DNA of 64,000 bases, taken from contig NZ_CP007129.1 in NCBI RefSeq assembly GCF_000522985.1, positions 682,001 to 746,000 of the forward strand, read 5' to 3'. This document shows, in pieces, positions 36,124 to 43,803 of this stretch; the stretch's first letter is position 1, and each line of letters starts with the position of its first letter. Below the pieces are notes generated by a model. That model ran no database searches. It had not been told where the DNA came from and saw only the letters and a list, made by a program, of their open reading frames with translations. A program made the translations under genes and the position numbers. Source of the DNA: Gemmatirosa kalamazoonensis (GTDB lineage: Bacteria; Gemmatimonadota; Gemmatimonadetes; Gemmatimonadales; Gemmatimonadaceae).

Positions 36124-37308
36124 ATGACGACTCTCGACGTGATCTCGCTCGCCGTGCCGCCTAACGCGGTTCGCGCGACGGGCGAGCCCGATGCCGCGGC
36201 GGGCGGCTGGGACACGCCGGGCGAGTGGCTGCGGCTGTGGGGGTACGCGTTCGTCGCGTACACCGCGCTCACCATCCTCGCCACGACGTCCAGCGCGCTG
36301 AACGAGCTCCGACTCGGCGCCCCGATCGACCTGCCGCGGCTCGTCGGCCATCGCGCGCTCGAGGAGTACACGTGCGCGGTGTTCGTACCGCCGCTGTTCT
36401 GGCTCGTGCACCGCTTCCCGATCGACCGCCGGCGGTGGCGGCGCAGCGCGCCGATCCTGCTCGCGGCCAGCCTGCTGTGCGTCGTCGTGAAGTACGTCGC
36501 GGTATACCTGCCGCTCGCGCGCCTCGCCTTCCCGAGCGACCGGCCGACGCTGTCCGCGGTGCTCACGCTCTACGCCGTCGAGGTGCTGTCCGACTTCCTC
36601 GGCGTGATCGGCGTCGCGCACGCGATCGAGTACTACCGGCGCGCGCAGAGTCGCGAGCGGCTCGCGGCGGAGCTGCGCGCGCGGCTGTCGGAGGCGCAGC
36701 TCCAGTCGCTCCGGTCGCAGCTGCATCCGCACTTCCTGTTCAACGCGCTGAACGGCGTCGCCACTCTCATGCACCAGGACGTGCACGCCGCCGACCGGAT
36801 GGTCACGAACCTGGCCGGCCTGCTCCGCGCCGCGCTCGACCACGCGGATGCGCACGAGATCCCGCTCGCCGAGGAGCTCGGGCTGCTCGAGCGCTACCTG
36901 GCGATCGTCTCGGCACGCTTCCACGACCGCCTGACGGTCGCCTACCGGATCGCGCCCGACGTCTATGACGCGCTCGTGCCGCAGTTCCTGCTGCAGCCGC
37001 TGGCCGAGAACGCGGTGGAGCACGGGATCGCGCGGCGCGCCGGACCGGGCACGATCACGATCGGCGCCGAGCGGGCGGGCGACGCGGTCGTGCTCACCGT
37101 CGGCGACGACGGGCCGGGCGGGCGCGGCGATCGCCCGCGCGGCGAGCGTCCGCGCGCCGGTGGCATCGGCCTCGCCAACACGCGCGCCCGCCTCCGCGAG
37201 CTGTACGGCCCCGACTGCGCGCTCGACCTCGAGACCGCGGCCGGCCGTGGTGCGTGCGTCACGATCCGCGTGCCGTATCGCCGCGCCGGTGCGCAGGAAG
37301 CGGTATGA
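36124..37308 (+). CDS. LytS/YehU-type sensor histidine kinase
   Basis: A 394-residue inner-membrane kinase. About four hydrophobic segments (40-60, 82-95, 108-132, 145-168) precede a His_kinase domain with SQLHPHFLFNALNGV, where His203 of PHF is the expected phospho-acceptor. A HATPase_c domain then shows QPLAENAVEHGIA (N-box) and GDDGPGG with GIGLANTRARL (G boxes). The start at ATG 36124 follows from the preceding divergent gap. The stop overlaps the response regulator start (ATGA). The signal sensed is unknown. Confidence 0.9.
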   Translation: MTTLDVISLAVPPNAVRATGEPDAAAGGWDTPGEWLRLWGYAFVAYTALTILATTSSALNELRLGAPIDLPRLVGHRALEEYTCAVFVPPLFWLVHRFPIDRRRWRRSAPILLAASLLCVVVKYVAVYLPLARLAFPSDRPTLSAVLTLYAVEVLSDFLGVIGVAHAIEYYRRAQSRERLAAELRARLSEAQLQSLRSQLHPHFLFNALNGVATLMHQDVHAADRMVTNLAGLLRAALDHADAHEIPLAEELGLLERYLAIVSARFHDRLTVAYRIAPDVYDALVPQFLLQPLAENAVEHGIARRAGPGTITIGAERAGDAVVLTVGDDGPGGRGDRPRGERPRAGGIGLANTRARLRELYGPDCALDLETAAGRGACVTIRVPYRRAGAQEAV

Positions 37309-38108
37309 CGAACGCCCGCGTGCGCGTCGTGGTCGCCGACGACGAGCCGCTCGCGCGCGACCGCGTGCGCATGATGCTGGCCTCGCGGCCGGGCTACGAG
37401 ATCGTCGCCGAGGCGGGCGACGGCCCGGCGGCCGTGCAGGCCATCGTCTCCCACGCGCCGGACGTCGTGTTCCTCGACATCAAGATGCCGGAGCTGGACG
37501 GCTTCGAGGTCATCGCGGCGCTGCGCCATCTCGCGACGCCGCCCGCGATCGTGTTCACCACGGCGTTCCGCTCGTACGCGCTGCAGGCGTTCGAGGTCGG
37601 CGCGATCGACTACCTGCTGAAACCGTTCGACGCGGATCGGTTCGCGCAGGCGCTCGCGCGCGCCGAGGCGCGGCGTCCTCGCGACGCGGGCACGTCGCTC
37701 GACCCCGCTCTGGTCGCGCTGCTCGAGTCGCTGCGCGACGCCCAGCTCGCGCGCGCCGAGCAGGCGCGCGCCGAGCACGCGTATCCCGAGCGGTTCCTCG
37801 TGCGCGGCGCGAAGCGGCTGTACTTCGTGCGCACGGGCGACATCGAGTGGGCCGACGCGCAGGGCAACTACGTGCGGCTCCACGCCCTCGGCCGCAAGCA
37901 CATGGTGCGCGACACGATGGCGGCGTTCGTGGCGAAGCTGCCCGCCGACCGCTTCGTCCGCGTGCACCGCTCCATCGTCGTCAGCGTCGACCACATCCAG
38001 CACCTCGAGCCGCACGTCCGCGGCGAGTACGTCATCACCCTGCGCGACGGCACCCGCGTGACGTCGAGCCGCGCGTATGCCGAGACGCTCCGCGCGCTGC
38101 TGCGATAG
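37305..38108 (+). CDS. LytR/AlgR-type response regulator (LytTR DNA-binding)
   Basis: A 267-residue response regulator. The receiver domain has the acidic pair in VVVADDEPLARDR, phospho-acceptor Asp58 in VVFLDIKMPELDG and the conserved Lys in DYLLKPFDADRF. The C-terminal LytTR domain has IEWADAQGNYVRLH and FVRVHRSIVVSVDHI. It is translationally coupled to the kinase gene by four bases, so they form a pair. Targets cannot be seen. LytTR proteins bind paired imperfect direct repeats upstream of target genes. Confidence 0.92.
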   Translation: MTNARVRVVVADDEPLARDRVRMMLASRPGYEIVAEAGDGPAAVQAIVSHAPDVVFLDIKMPELDGFEVIAALRHLATPPAIVFTTAFRSYALQAFEVGAIDYLLKPFDADRFAQALARAEARRPRDAGTSLDPALVALLESLRDAQLARAEQARAEHAYPERFLVRGAKRLYFVRTGDIEWADAQGNYVRLHALGRKHMVRDTMAAFVAKLPADRFVRVHRSIVVSVDHIQHLEPHVRGEYVITLRDGTRVTSSRAYAETLRALLR

Positions 38109-38137
38109 CGCAGCCCCTTCATCCCTGAGAACCACGC

Positions 38138-38493
38138 ATGACGACACGCGCGGCGATCGACGAGTACTTCGAGCGGCTCCAGCGACGCGACGGCTGGGAG
38201 GCGTGCCTGGCGGACGACGTCGTGTTCACGCGCCTGACGAGCCCCCGAAGACGGTGGCCGGCAAGGCGCCGTTCCTCCAGGTGACGAGCCGCTTCTACGC
38301 GAGCATCGCGAGCGTCGAGGTGCGCGACCTTCTCGTCGACGGCGACCGCGCGTGCGCGTTCACCCGCTACACCATCGCGCCGCCGACGGGTGCGCCCGCG
38401 TTCGAGAGCGACGTGGCCGAGCTGTTCACGGTGCGCGACGGCCGGATCGTGAGCTTCACGATCTGCTTCGACACCGCGCCGTACCCGAAGTGA
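38138..38493 (+). pseudogene. NTF2/SnoaL-like protein with a single-base frameshift
   Basis: ATG 38138 gives MTTRAAIDEYFERLQRRDGW and reads correctly to VVFTRLTSP. The frame is then lost at a run of five C (38242-38246). The next frame continues properly with KTVAGKAPFLQVTSRFYASI and ends TICFDTAPYPK at 38493. One more C would restore a 119-residue SnoaL/NTF2-fold protein. Such proteins are small cone-shaped alpha+beta barrels that can be enzymes or binding proteins. The break is either a base-calling error in a homopolymer or a real mutation. It follows the response regulator by 29 bases. Confidence 0.7.
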
Positions 38494-38502
38494 CCGCCGC
38501 GC

Positions 38503-38988
38503 CTAACGGGTCGGGGCCGCGCGCGTCGAGTCGGAGAAGCCGAAGAAGCGGTCCATGCGCCACGCGCCGTCGCCGCCCCGCACGAGGTAGGTGACGTACC
38601 GGCCGTACTCCGTCTGGCGCGCGCCGCTCGAGTCGCGGTACGACTGCTCGAACGCGCCCCACTCCGTGGCGTGGTCCGCGGCGAGGCGGCGCGACGCCAC
38701 GACGAGGCGCAGGTCCATGTCGCTCAGCCCCTTCCAGTTGCCGCGCGCCATCTCGGCCATGCCGGACGGACCGCGCACGGTGGTGAACGCTGGCCACTCG
38801 AACGTCGCGCTGTCGGTCCATAGCGCGGCGTACGCCTGCGGGTCCTCCCGCCGGTAGGCCTGCACCAGGCGCGCGTTCAGCGAGTCGATGCCGGCGCTCG
38901 CGTCGCCGGTCGACGGCGCGGCGGGGCGGGCGCACGCGAGAGCCGCGGCCCAGAGCGCGGCGAGGACGACGTCGTGGAGTCGGGACAT
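38503..38988 (-). CDS. Secreted NTF2-fold (DUF4440/SnoaL-like) lipoprotein
   Basis: A 161-residue protein with an N-terminal signal and lipobox-like LAAALACARP near residue 19. The mature part is an NTF2-like domain: IDSLNARLVQAYRREDPQAY, LWTDSATFEW and AWRMDRFFGFSDS. It is typical of the DUF4440-type secreted proteins common in Gemmatimonadota and Acidobacteria. It ends in TAG within CGTTAGGC and is convergent with the frameshifted NTF2 gene, only 9 bases away. Function unknown. Confidence 0.78.
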   Translation of the reverse strand: MSRLHDVVLAALWAAALACARPAAPSTGDASAGIDSLNARLVQAYRREDPQAYAALWTDSATFEWPAFTTVRGPSGMAEMARGNWKGLSDMDLRLVVASRRLAADHATEWGAFEQSYRDSSGARQTEYGRYVTYLVRGGDGAWRMDRFFGFSDSTRAAPTR

Positions 38989-39219
38989 GGCCGGGGAAGG
39001 TGCGGCATGCAGCGCGCGCCGGCAACCCGCGGCGAGTGCCTAACGCGACGCCCGCTTGACGGCGCGCGCGCGCCGCGCGAGTCTTTCGGGGCGCCGTCGG
39101 AGCGCGCCCGGTCCGCGGAAAGGGATGGTCCCGTCCGACGCAGTCGCGGCACCCGCTCGATCACATCACCTCTTTTCGGGCCCAACACGCGGACACGGGC
39201 CACAACGAAAGGAGGCGTC

Positions 39220-41007
39220 ATGTCCGTACCCCGCCCGCTCCCCGCGCGCCCCAGTCTCGAGTACGAGCGCAAGGAAGCCAAGGCGCTCCTCCGCCGGCTC
39301 CGCGCCGCCGACCCCCGCGCGCGGCTCGCCGATGCGCAGCTCGCAATCGCGCGCGAGTACGGCTTCGCGAGCTGGCCGCGGCTCGTGCGCTACTTCACCG
39401 ACGCGGAGCGTGAGCGCGGCCCCGGGCACGACGTCCGACCGCGCGATCACTACGAGAGCTTCGTCCGCAGCCTGCTCGTCGAGCACGCGCAGCGTCGGCA
39501 GCTCGCCGCCCGTACCCTCGCCGCGTACGTGCCGCGCCTCTACCGGCGGCCGGCGTCGGAGGTGTTCGCGGCCACGGTGACCGAGGAGGAGGCACGGCTC
39601 GCGACCGCGCGCCGGCACGGCTTCCCGAGCTGGGACGTGCTGATCGAGCAGGCGTCGCGACCGCCTCGCCGCCGCCCCGACTGGGAGCGCGAACCGATCG
39701 AGCACGCGGGCCAGGCCATCGCCGCGGCCGACCTGCCGGCGCTGCAGCGCGTGGTCGAGGCGCACCCCGAGCTGCTGCACCCGTCGGATGCCGACGTGGC
39801 GATGGGACGCTCGCTGCTCCGATCCGCGCTCGCCCACGAGATGCGCGGCGCGCCCGTGCGCCACATCGTGGAATGGCTCGCCACGCAGGGCTTCGACGTC
39901 CGGCGCGATCTGAACGCGCAGCTCTGCGGCTCCATGTACATGCAGCCCGAGCACGTGCGCCGGCTGCTCGACCGCGGCGCCGACCCGGACGCGGTGATGC
40001 CTAACGGATCCACGGTGCTGGAGCACGCGCTCATCCTCTACTGGAACGGCGCGGCCGTGGACGTGCTCGTCGGGCGCGCGAGGCCGCGCGAGGCGCTGTG
40101 GATCGCCGCCGGCCTCGGCGACGTGCCGGCCGTGCGCCGCTTCCTCGACCCGGCGGGCAAGCCGACGGCGGCGGCGCGCCGCGTCGCGCCGCCGGTGGGG
40201 CTGAAGCGCAGTCTGCCGACGCATCCGGACCCAGGCGACGAGGAGCTCCTGCTCGAGGCGTTCTTCGTCGCGATGCTCAATGGCCGCACCGCGGTGACGG
40301 AGTACCTCGCGTCGCGCGGCCTCGACGTGAACACGCGCCTCTGGGACTCGCCAGTGCTCAACATCGCGGCGGGCAACGCATGGCCACCGGTCGTGGCGTG
40401 CCTGCTGCGCTGCGGCGCGGACCCCGATCTGAAGGGCTACCACCCGACGCAATCGGCGCGCGAGATCGCGCGCTGGCGGCTCGTCAACAACGACCGCGAC
40501 CCGGGCGTGCGGGAGGTCGCCGCGCTGTTAGGCATCGACGCCGACGCGGTGCTCGCCGAGCACGACGCGCGGCGCGCGCCACCCACCATCGACCCGGCGC
40601 TGCAGGACGCGCTCGCGCTCGCGGCCGACGACGCGCGCCGACTGGGCCAGACCGACGTGCGCCCCGACAACCTGCTCTTCGGCCTCCTCCGCGCCGGCGG
40701 CATCGCGCTCGCCTTCTTCACGCGGGCGAGCCGCATGGACGTCGAGCGCTTCCACGCCGACGTGGCGGAGCGCGTGCGCCCGGCGACGGAGCGGCTCGAC
40801 GGCCCCGCGCTGCCGCTGCACGCGGACGCGCAGGCGCTGGTCGATGCCGCGGTCGCCACCGCGGTCGCGCGGCGGCGCGAGCAGGTGCAGGGTCTCCATC
40901 TCCTCCATGCGCTCACGCGTGCCGAGCGGAGCACGGCCGCGGAGCTGCTCGCGCGCTACGGATCGAGCGCGGAGAAGCTGCGCGAGGAGCTGGAGAAAGG
41001 GATGTAA
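39220..41007 (+). CDS. Ankyrin-repeat protein with ClpN-like C-terminal domain
   Basis: A 595-residue cytoplasmic protein. The N-terminal part is helical and holds two similar segments, ARLADAQLAIAREYGFASWPRL and EEARLATARRHGFPSWDVL. The middle has ankyrin-like repeats (VRRLLDRGADPDAV, VTEYLASRGLDVNTR, VACLLRCGADPDLKG). Residues about 450-595 resemble a Clp N-terminal repeat domain (DALALAADDARRLGQTDVRP, NLLFGLLRAGG, GLHLLHALTRAE). The start is certain: a strong AAAGGAGG ribosome site at 39208-39215 lies four bases before ATG 39220. No ATPase module is present, so it may act as an adaptor or stress sensor; this is inference. Confidence 0.8.
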   Translation: MSVPRPLPARPSLEYERKEAKALLRRLRAADPRARLADAQLAIAREYGFASWPRLVRYFTDAERERGPGHDVRPRDHYESFVRSLLVEHAQRRQLAARTLAAYVPRLYRRPASEVFAATVTEEEARLATARRHGFPSWDVLIEQASRPPRRRPDWEREPIEHAGQAIAAADLPALQRVVEAHPELLHPSDADVAMGRSLLRSALAHEMRGAPVRHIVEWLATQGFDVRRDLNAQLCGSMYMQPEHVRRLLDRGADPDAVMPNGSTVLEHALILYWNGAAVDVLVGRARPREALWIAAGLGDVPAVRRFLDPAGKPTAAARRVAPPVGLKRSLPTHPDPGDEELLLEAFFVAMLNGRTAVTEYLASRGLDVNTRLWDSPVLNIAAGNAWPPVVACLLRCGADPDLKGYHPTQSAREIARWRLVNNDRDPGVREVAALLGIDADAVLAEHDARRAPPTIDPALQDALALAADDARRLGQTDVRPDNLLFGLLRAGGIALAFFTRASRMDVERFHADVAERVRPATERLDGPALPLHADAQALVDAAVATAVARRREQVQGLHLLHALTRAERSTAAELLARYGSSAEKLREELEKGM

Positions 41008-41026
41008 CGACTAACGAGCGGCTGGC

Positions 41027-41062
41027 GGGTCTGCGGGCCGGCCTCCACCTTCCCGCAGACCC
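41027..41062 (+). terminator. Hairpin terminator after the ankyrin gene
   Basis: An 11-base perfect stem (GGGTCTGCGGG at 41027-41037 and its inverse at 41052-41062) with a 14-base loop lies 19 bases after the stop codon. It is followed by a short C-rich stretch and no U-tract. It ends 16 bases before the next start. Confidence 0.5.
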
Positions 41063-41078
41063 CCCATCGCGCCTCGCA

Positions 41079-42215
41079 ATGCGTCCAATCGTCCCCAGCG
41101 TGCTCGCGCTCCTCGCCGCGGCCGCCGCGCCGCTGCGCGCCCAGCCCGAGGCGAACCGCTTCGAGCAGCAGGTCCTGCTCCAGGGCGTGTTCGACGAGCC
41201 CACGGAGATCGCGGTCGCGCGCGACGGCCGCGTGTTCATCGTCGAGCGCAAGGGCACCGTGCGGCTCTACGATCCACGGACCCAGGCGTCGCGCGTCGTG
41301 GCGCGCCTCGACGTCTTCCACGAGGACGAGAACGGGTTGATCGGCGTCGCGCTCGACCCGCGGTTCGACGCGAACCACTTCGTGTACCTCGCGCGCACCG
41401 TCGGCGACTCCACCCGCCCGCGCCACCGGCTCGCGCGCTTCACGTTCACGGGGGACGCGCTCCGCGACGAGCGAGTGCTGGTCGAGGTGCCGATCAACCC
41501 CGGCTGCTGCCACACCGCCGGGTCGATCACGTTCGACGGGCGCGGCAACCTTTTCGTCTCGTTCGGCGACAATACCAACCCGTTCGCCACGCCGCACGCG
41601 CCGATCGACGACGCGCCTGGGCGGCAGCTGTGGGACGCGCGGCGGTCGGCAGCGAACACGCAGGACCTGCGCGGCAAGATCCTCCGCATCACGCCGACCG
41701 CCGACGGGCGCTACACGATCCCCGCCGGCAACCTGTTCACCGACGCGCGCGAGGGGCGCCCCGAGATCTACACCATGGGGCACCGCAACCCGTACCGCAT
41801 CAGCGTCGACAGGCACACGGGGTTCCTGTACTGGGGCGAGGTCGGCCCCGACGCGCGCGAGGACAGCTCCGCGGGGCCGAAGGGCTACGACGAGATCAAC
41901 CAGGCGCGGCGCGCCGGCAACTTCGGCTGGCCGCTGTTCATCGCCGACAACAAGCCGTACCGCGACCGCGACATCGCGACCGGTGTGCAGCGCGCGCCGT
42001 TCGATCCCGCGCACCCGGTGAACGACTCGCACAACAACACCGGCGCGAAGGTGCTGCCCCCGCGCAGCCGGCGTTCATCTGGTACCCGTACGACCGGAGC
42101 GCGGAGTTCCCGCTCGTCGGCGAGGGCGGCCGCACGGCGATGGCGGGGCCGGTGTACCACGCGGCCGACTTCCCCGCCGGCGTGCGGCTCCCGGCGTACT
42201 ACGACGGGAAGCTGA
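41079..42215 (+). CDS. PQQ-type sugar dehydrogenase domain, 5' part of a frameshifted gene
   Basis: ATG 41079 opens a signal peptide (VLALLAAAAAPLRAQ) and a six-bladed beta-propeller of the glucose/sorbosone dehydrogenase (GSDH) type: TEIAVARDGRVFIVERKG, NGLIGVALDPRFDANHFVYL, GKILRITPTADG and GHRNPYRISVD. The frame is sound to NNTGAKVLPP, then lost at five C (42057-42061). The residues after that, up to the stop at 42215, are out of frame. The real protein continues in the next entry. It probably oxidises a sugar in the periplasm and passes electrons to its own cytochrome c domain. Confidence 0.8.
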   Translation: MRPIVPSVLALLAAAAAPLRAQPEANRFEQQVLLQGVFDEPTEIAVARDGRVFIVERKGTVRLYDPRTQASRVVARLDVFHEDENGLIGVALDPRFDANHFVYLARTVGDSTRPRHRLARFTFTGDALRDERVLVEVPINPGCCHTAGSITFDGRGNLFVSFGDNTNPFATPHAPIDDAPGRQLWDARRSAANTQDLRGKILRITPTADGRYTIPAGNLFTDAREGRPEIYTMGHRNPYRISVDRHTGFLYWGEVGPDAREDSSAGPKGYDEINQARRAGNFGWPLFIADNKPYRDRDIATGVQRAPFDPAHPVNDSHNNTGAKVLPPRSRRSSGTRTTGARSSRSSARAAARRWRGRCTTRPTSPPACGSRRTTTGS

Positions 42216-43711
42216 TCATCTACGAGTGGATGCGCGGCTGGATGCGCGCCGTGACGATGAACGCGCAGGGCGACTACGTGCGCATGGAGCCGTTCCTCGG
42301 CCACCTCACGTTCGACCACCCGATGGACGTCGAGCTCGGACCGGACGGCTCGCTCTACGTCCTGGAGTACGGGACGTACTGGTTCGCGAAGAACCCGAAC
42401 GCGCGATTGAGCCGCATCGTCTACCACGCCGGCAACCGTCCGCCGATCGCGCGCATCTCGGCCAGCCGCACCGTCGGCGCGGCGCCGCTCACCGTGCGTC
42501 TCTCCGCGGCTGGCTCGACGGACTACGATCCCGGCGACACGCTGCGCTACGCGTGGTCGATCGACGGGCGCGCAGTCGCGACGGGCGCCGAGGTCACGCG
42601 CACGCTCTCGGCGCCGGGCGCGCATACCGTGCGGCTCACCGTGCGCGATCCCGCCGGCGCGACGGGGACGGCCGAGCAGCGGCTGCTCGTCGGCAACACG
42701 CCTCCGCAGGTGAGCATCCGGCTCGACGGCAACCGCTCGTTCTACTGGGACTCGGCCTCGGTTCCCTACCGCGTGGAGGCGAGCGACGCGGAGGATGGAT
42801 CGTTGGGCCGCGGCATCGCGCCGTCGCGCGTGCGCGTCACGCTCGACTACCAGGCCACCGGCGTGTCGCGTGCGCCCGCGGCCGGCCACCAGGCGGAGGC
42901 GCCGGGGCTCGCGCTCATCCGGCGCAGCGACTGCCTCGCCTGCCACGGCGTCGATCAGGCGTCGTTAGGCCCGAGCTTCCGAATGGTCGCGCAGCGCTAC
43001 GCGGGCCGCGACAGCGCGCTCGACCGGCTCGTGAGCAAGGTGATCGCCGGCGGCAGCGGCAACTGGGGCAACCGCGTGATGGCCGCGCACCCGACGCTGT
43101 CGCGCGACGTCGCGCGGCAGATGGTGAGCTACGTGCTCTCGCTCGCGAGCCCGGGGACCGTGCTGCCCACGTCCGGCGCGCTCCGTCTCGACCGCCACCG
43201 CGGCGACGGCGCGGGCGCGTACGTCCTCACCGCGCGCTACGTCGATCAGGCGCGCGCCGGCGTCGGACCGTTGGAGGCCGTGGCCGAGGTGGTGCTCCGC
43301 TCGCCGCTGCTGCACGCCGGCGACGTGACCGACGTGAAGGGGATCGGCGTGTCGCCGGGCCGCGGTGCCGACGCGCAGGAGCGCCCCATCGCGACGGCCT
43401 ACGACCCCGGCGCCTGGCTGCACCTCGGCCCCACCGACCTCACCGGCGTCGGCGGCGTGAGCGTCGGGCTCCAGACGTTAGGCCACGCCGTGACCGTCGA
43501 GCTGCGCGCCGACAGCGCGGGTGGAGCGGTGCTCGGCACCAGCTCTGTTGCGCCAGCCGCGAACGAAGCATGGACGACGGCGCGCGTGCCGCTCGACCTG
43601 TCGGGTGAGCGGGACCTCTACGTCGTGCTCCGCTCCGACGCGCCGGACCTCGGCCAGTTCAACCCGATGGCGCGCGTGGACGTCGTTCGCTTCGAGAAGA
43701 GAGCTCCGTAA
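42140..43711 (+). CDS. GSDH end, PKD, cytochrome c and CBM-like domains, 3' part of frameshifted gene
   Basis: In-frame sense resumes directly after the C-run at about 42062 (AQPAFIWYPYDRSAEFP); 42140 is the first ATG in this frame. The order is the end of the propeller (DHPMDVELGPDGSLYVLEYG), a PKD-like domain (GSTDYDPGDTLRYAWSIDG), a cytochrome c site CLACH in RRSDCLACHGVDQASLGP with a later methionine (NRVMAAHPTLS) as possible sixth ligand, and a C-terminal carbohydrate-binding-like beta sandwich. With one C restored, the whole gene (41079-43711) would encode 877 residues. Confidence 0.8.
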   Translation: MAGPVYHAADFPAGVRLPAYYDGKLIIYEWMRGWMRAVTMNAQGDYVRMEPFLGHLTFDHPMDVELGPDGSLYVLEYGTYWFAKNPNARLSRIVYHAGNRPPIARISASRTVGAAPLTVRLSAAGSTDYDPGDTLRYAWSIDGRAVATGAEVTRTLSAPGAHTVRLTVRDPAGATGTAEQRLLVGNTPPQVSIRLDGNRSFYWDSASVPYRVEASDAEDGSLGRGIAPSRVRVTLDYQATGVSRAPAAGHQAEAPGLALIRRSDCLACHGVDQASLGPSFRMVAQRYAGRDSALDRLVSKVIAGGSGNWGNRVMAAHPTLSRDVARQMVSYVLSLASPGTVLPTSGALRLDRHRGDGAGAYVLTARYVDQARAGVGPLEAVAEVVLRSPLLHAGDVTDVKGIGVSPGRGADAQERPIATAYDPGAWLHLGPTDLTGVGGVSVGLQTLGHAVTVELRADSAGGAVLGTSSVAPAANEAWTTARVPLDLSGERDLYVVLRSDAPDLGQFNPMARVDVVRFEKRAP

Positions 43712-43727
43712 CGACATTGAACCGCGG

Positions 43728-43800
43728 AGGACGCAGAGGACGCAGAGGAAACCGGCAAGAATTGGTTCTCCTCTGCGGCCTCTGCGTCCTCTGCGGTTCA
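43728..43800. terminator. Tandem-repeat hairpin between convergent genes (AGGACGCAG family)
   Basis: Left arm TGAACCGCGGAGGACGCAGA... and right arm ending in CTCTGCGTCCTCTGCGGTTCA are near-perfect inverse copies, about 33 bases each with about two mismatches. Each is composed of GGACGCAGA units. It sits between gene ends at 43711 and 43804, and the right arm stops 3 bases before the stop codon of the permease gene. Confidence 0.6.
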
Positions 43801-43803
43801 AAT

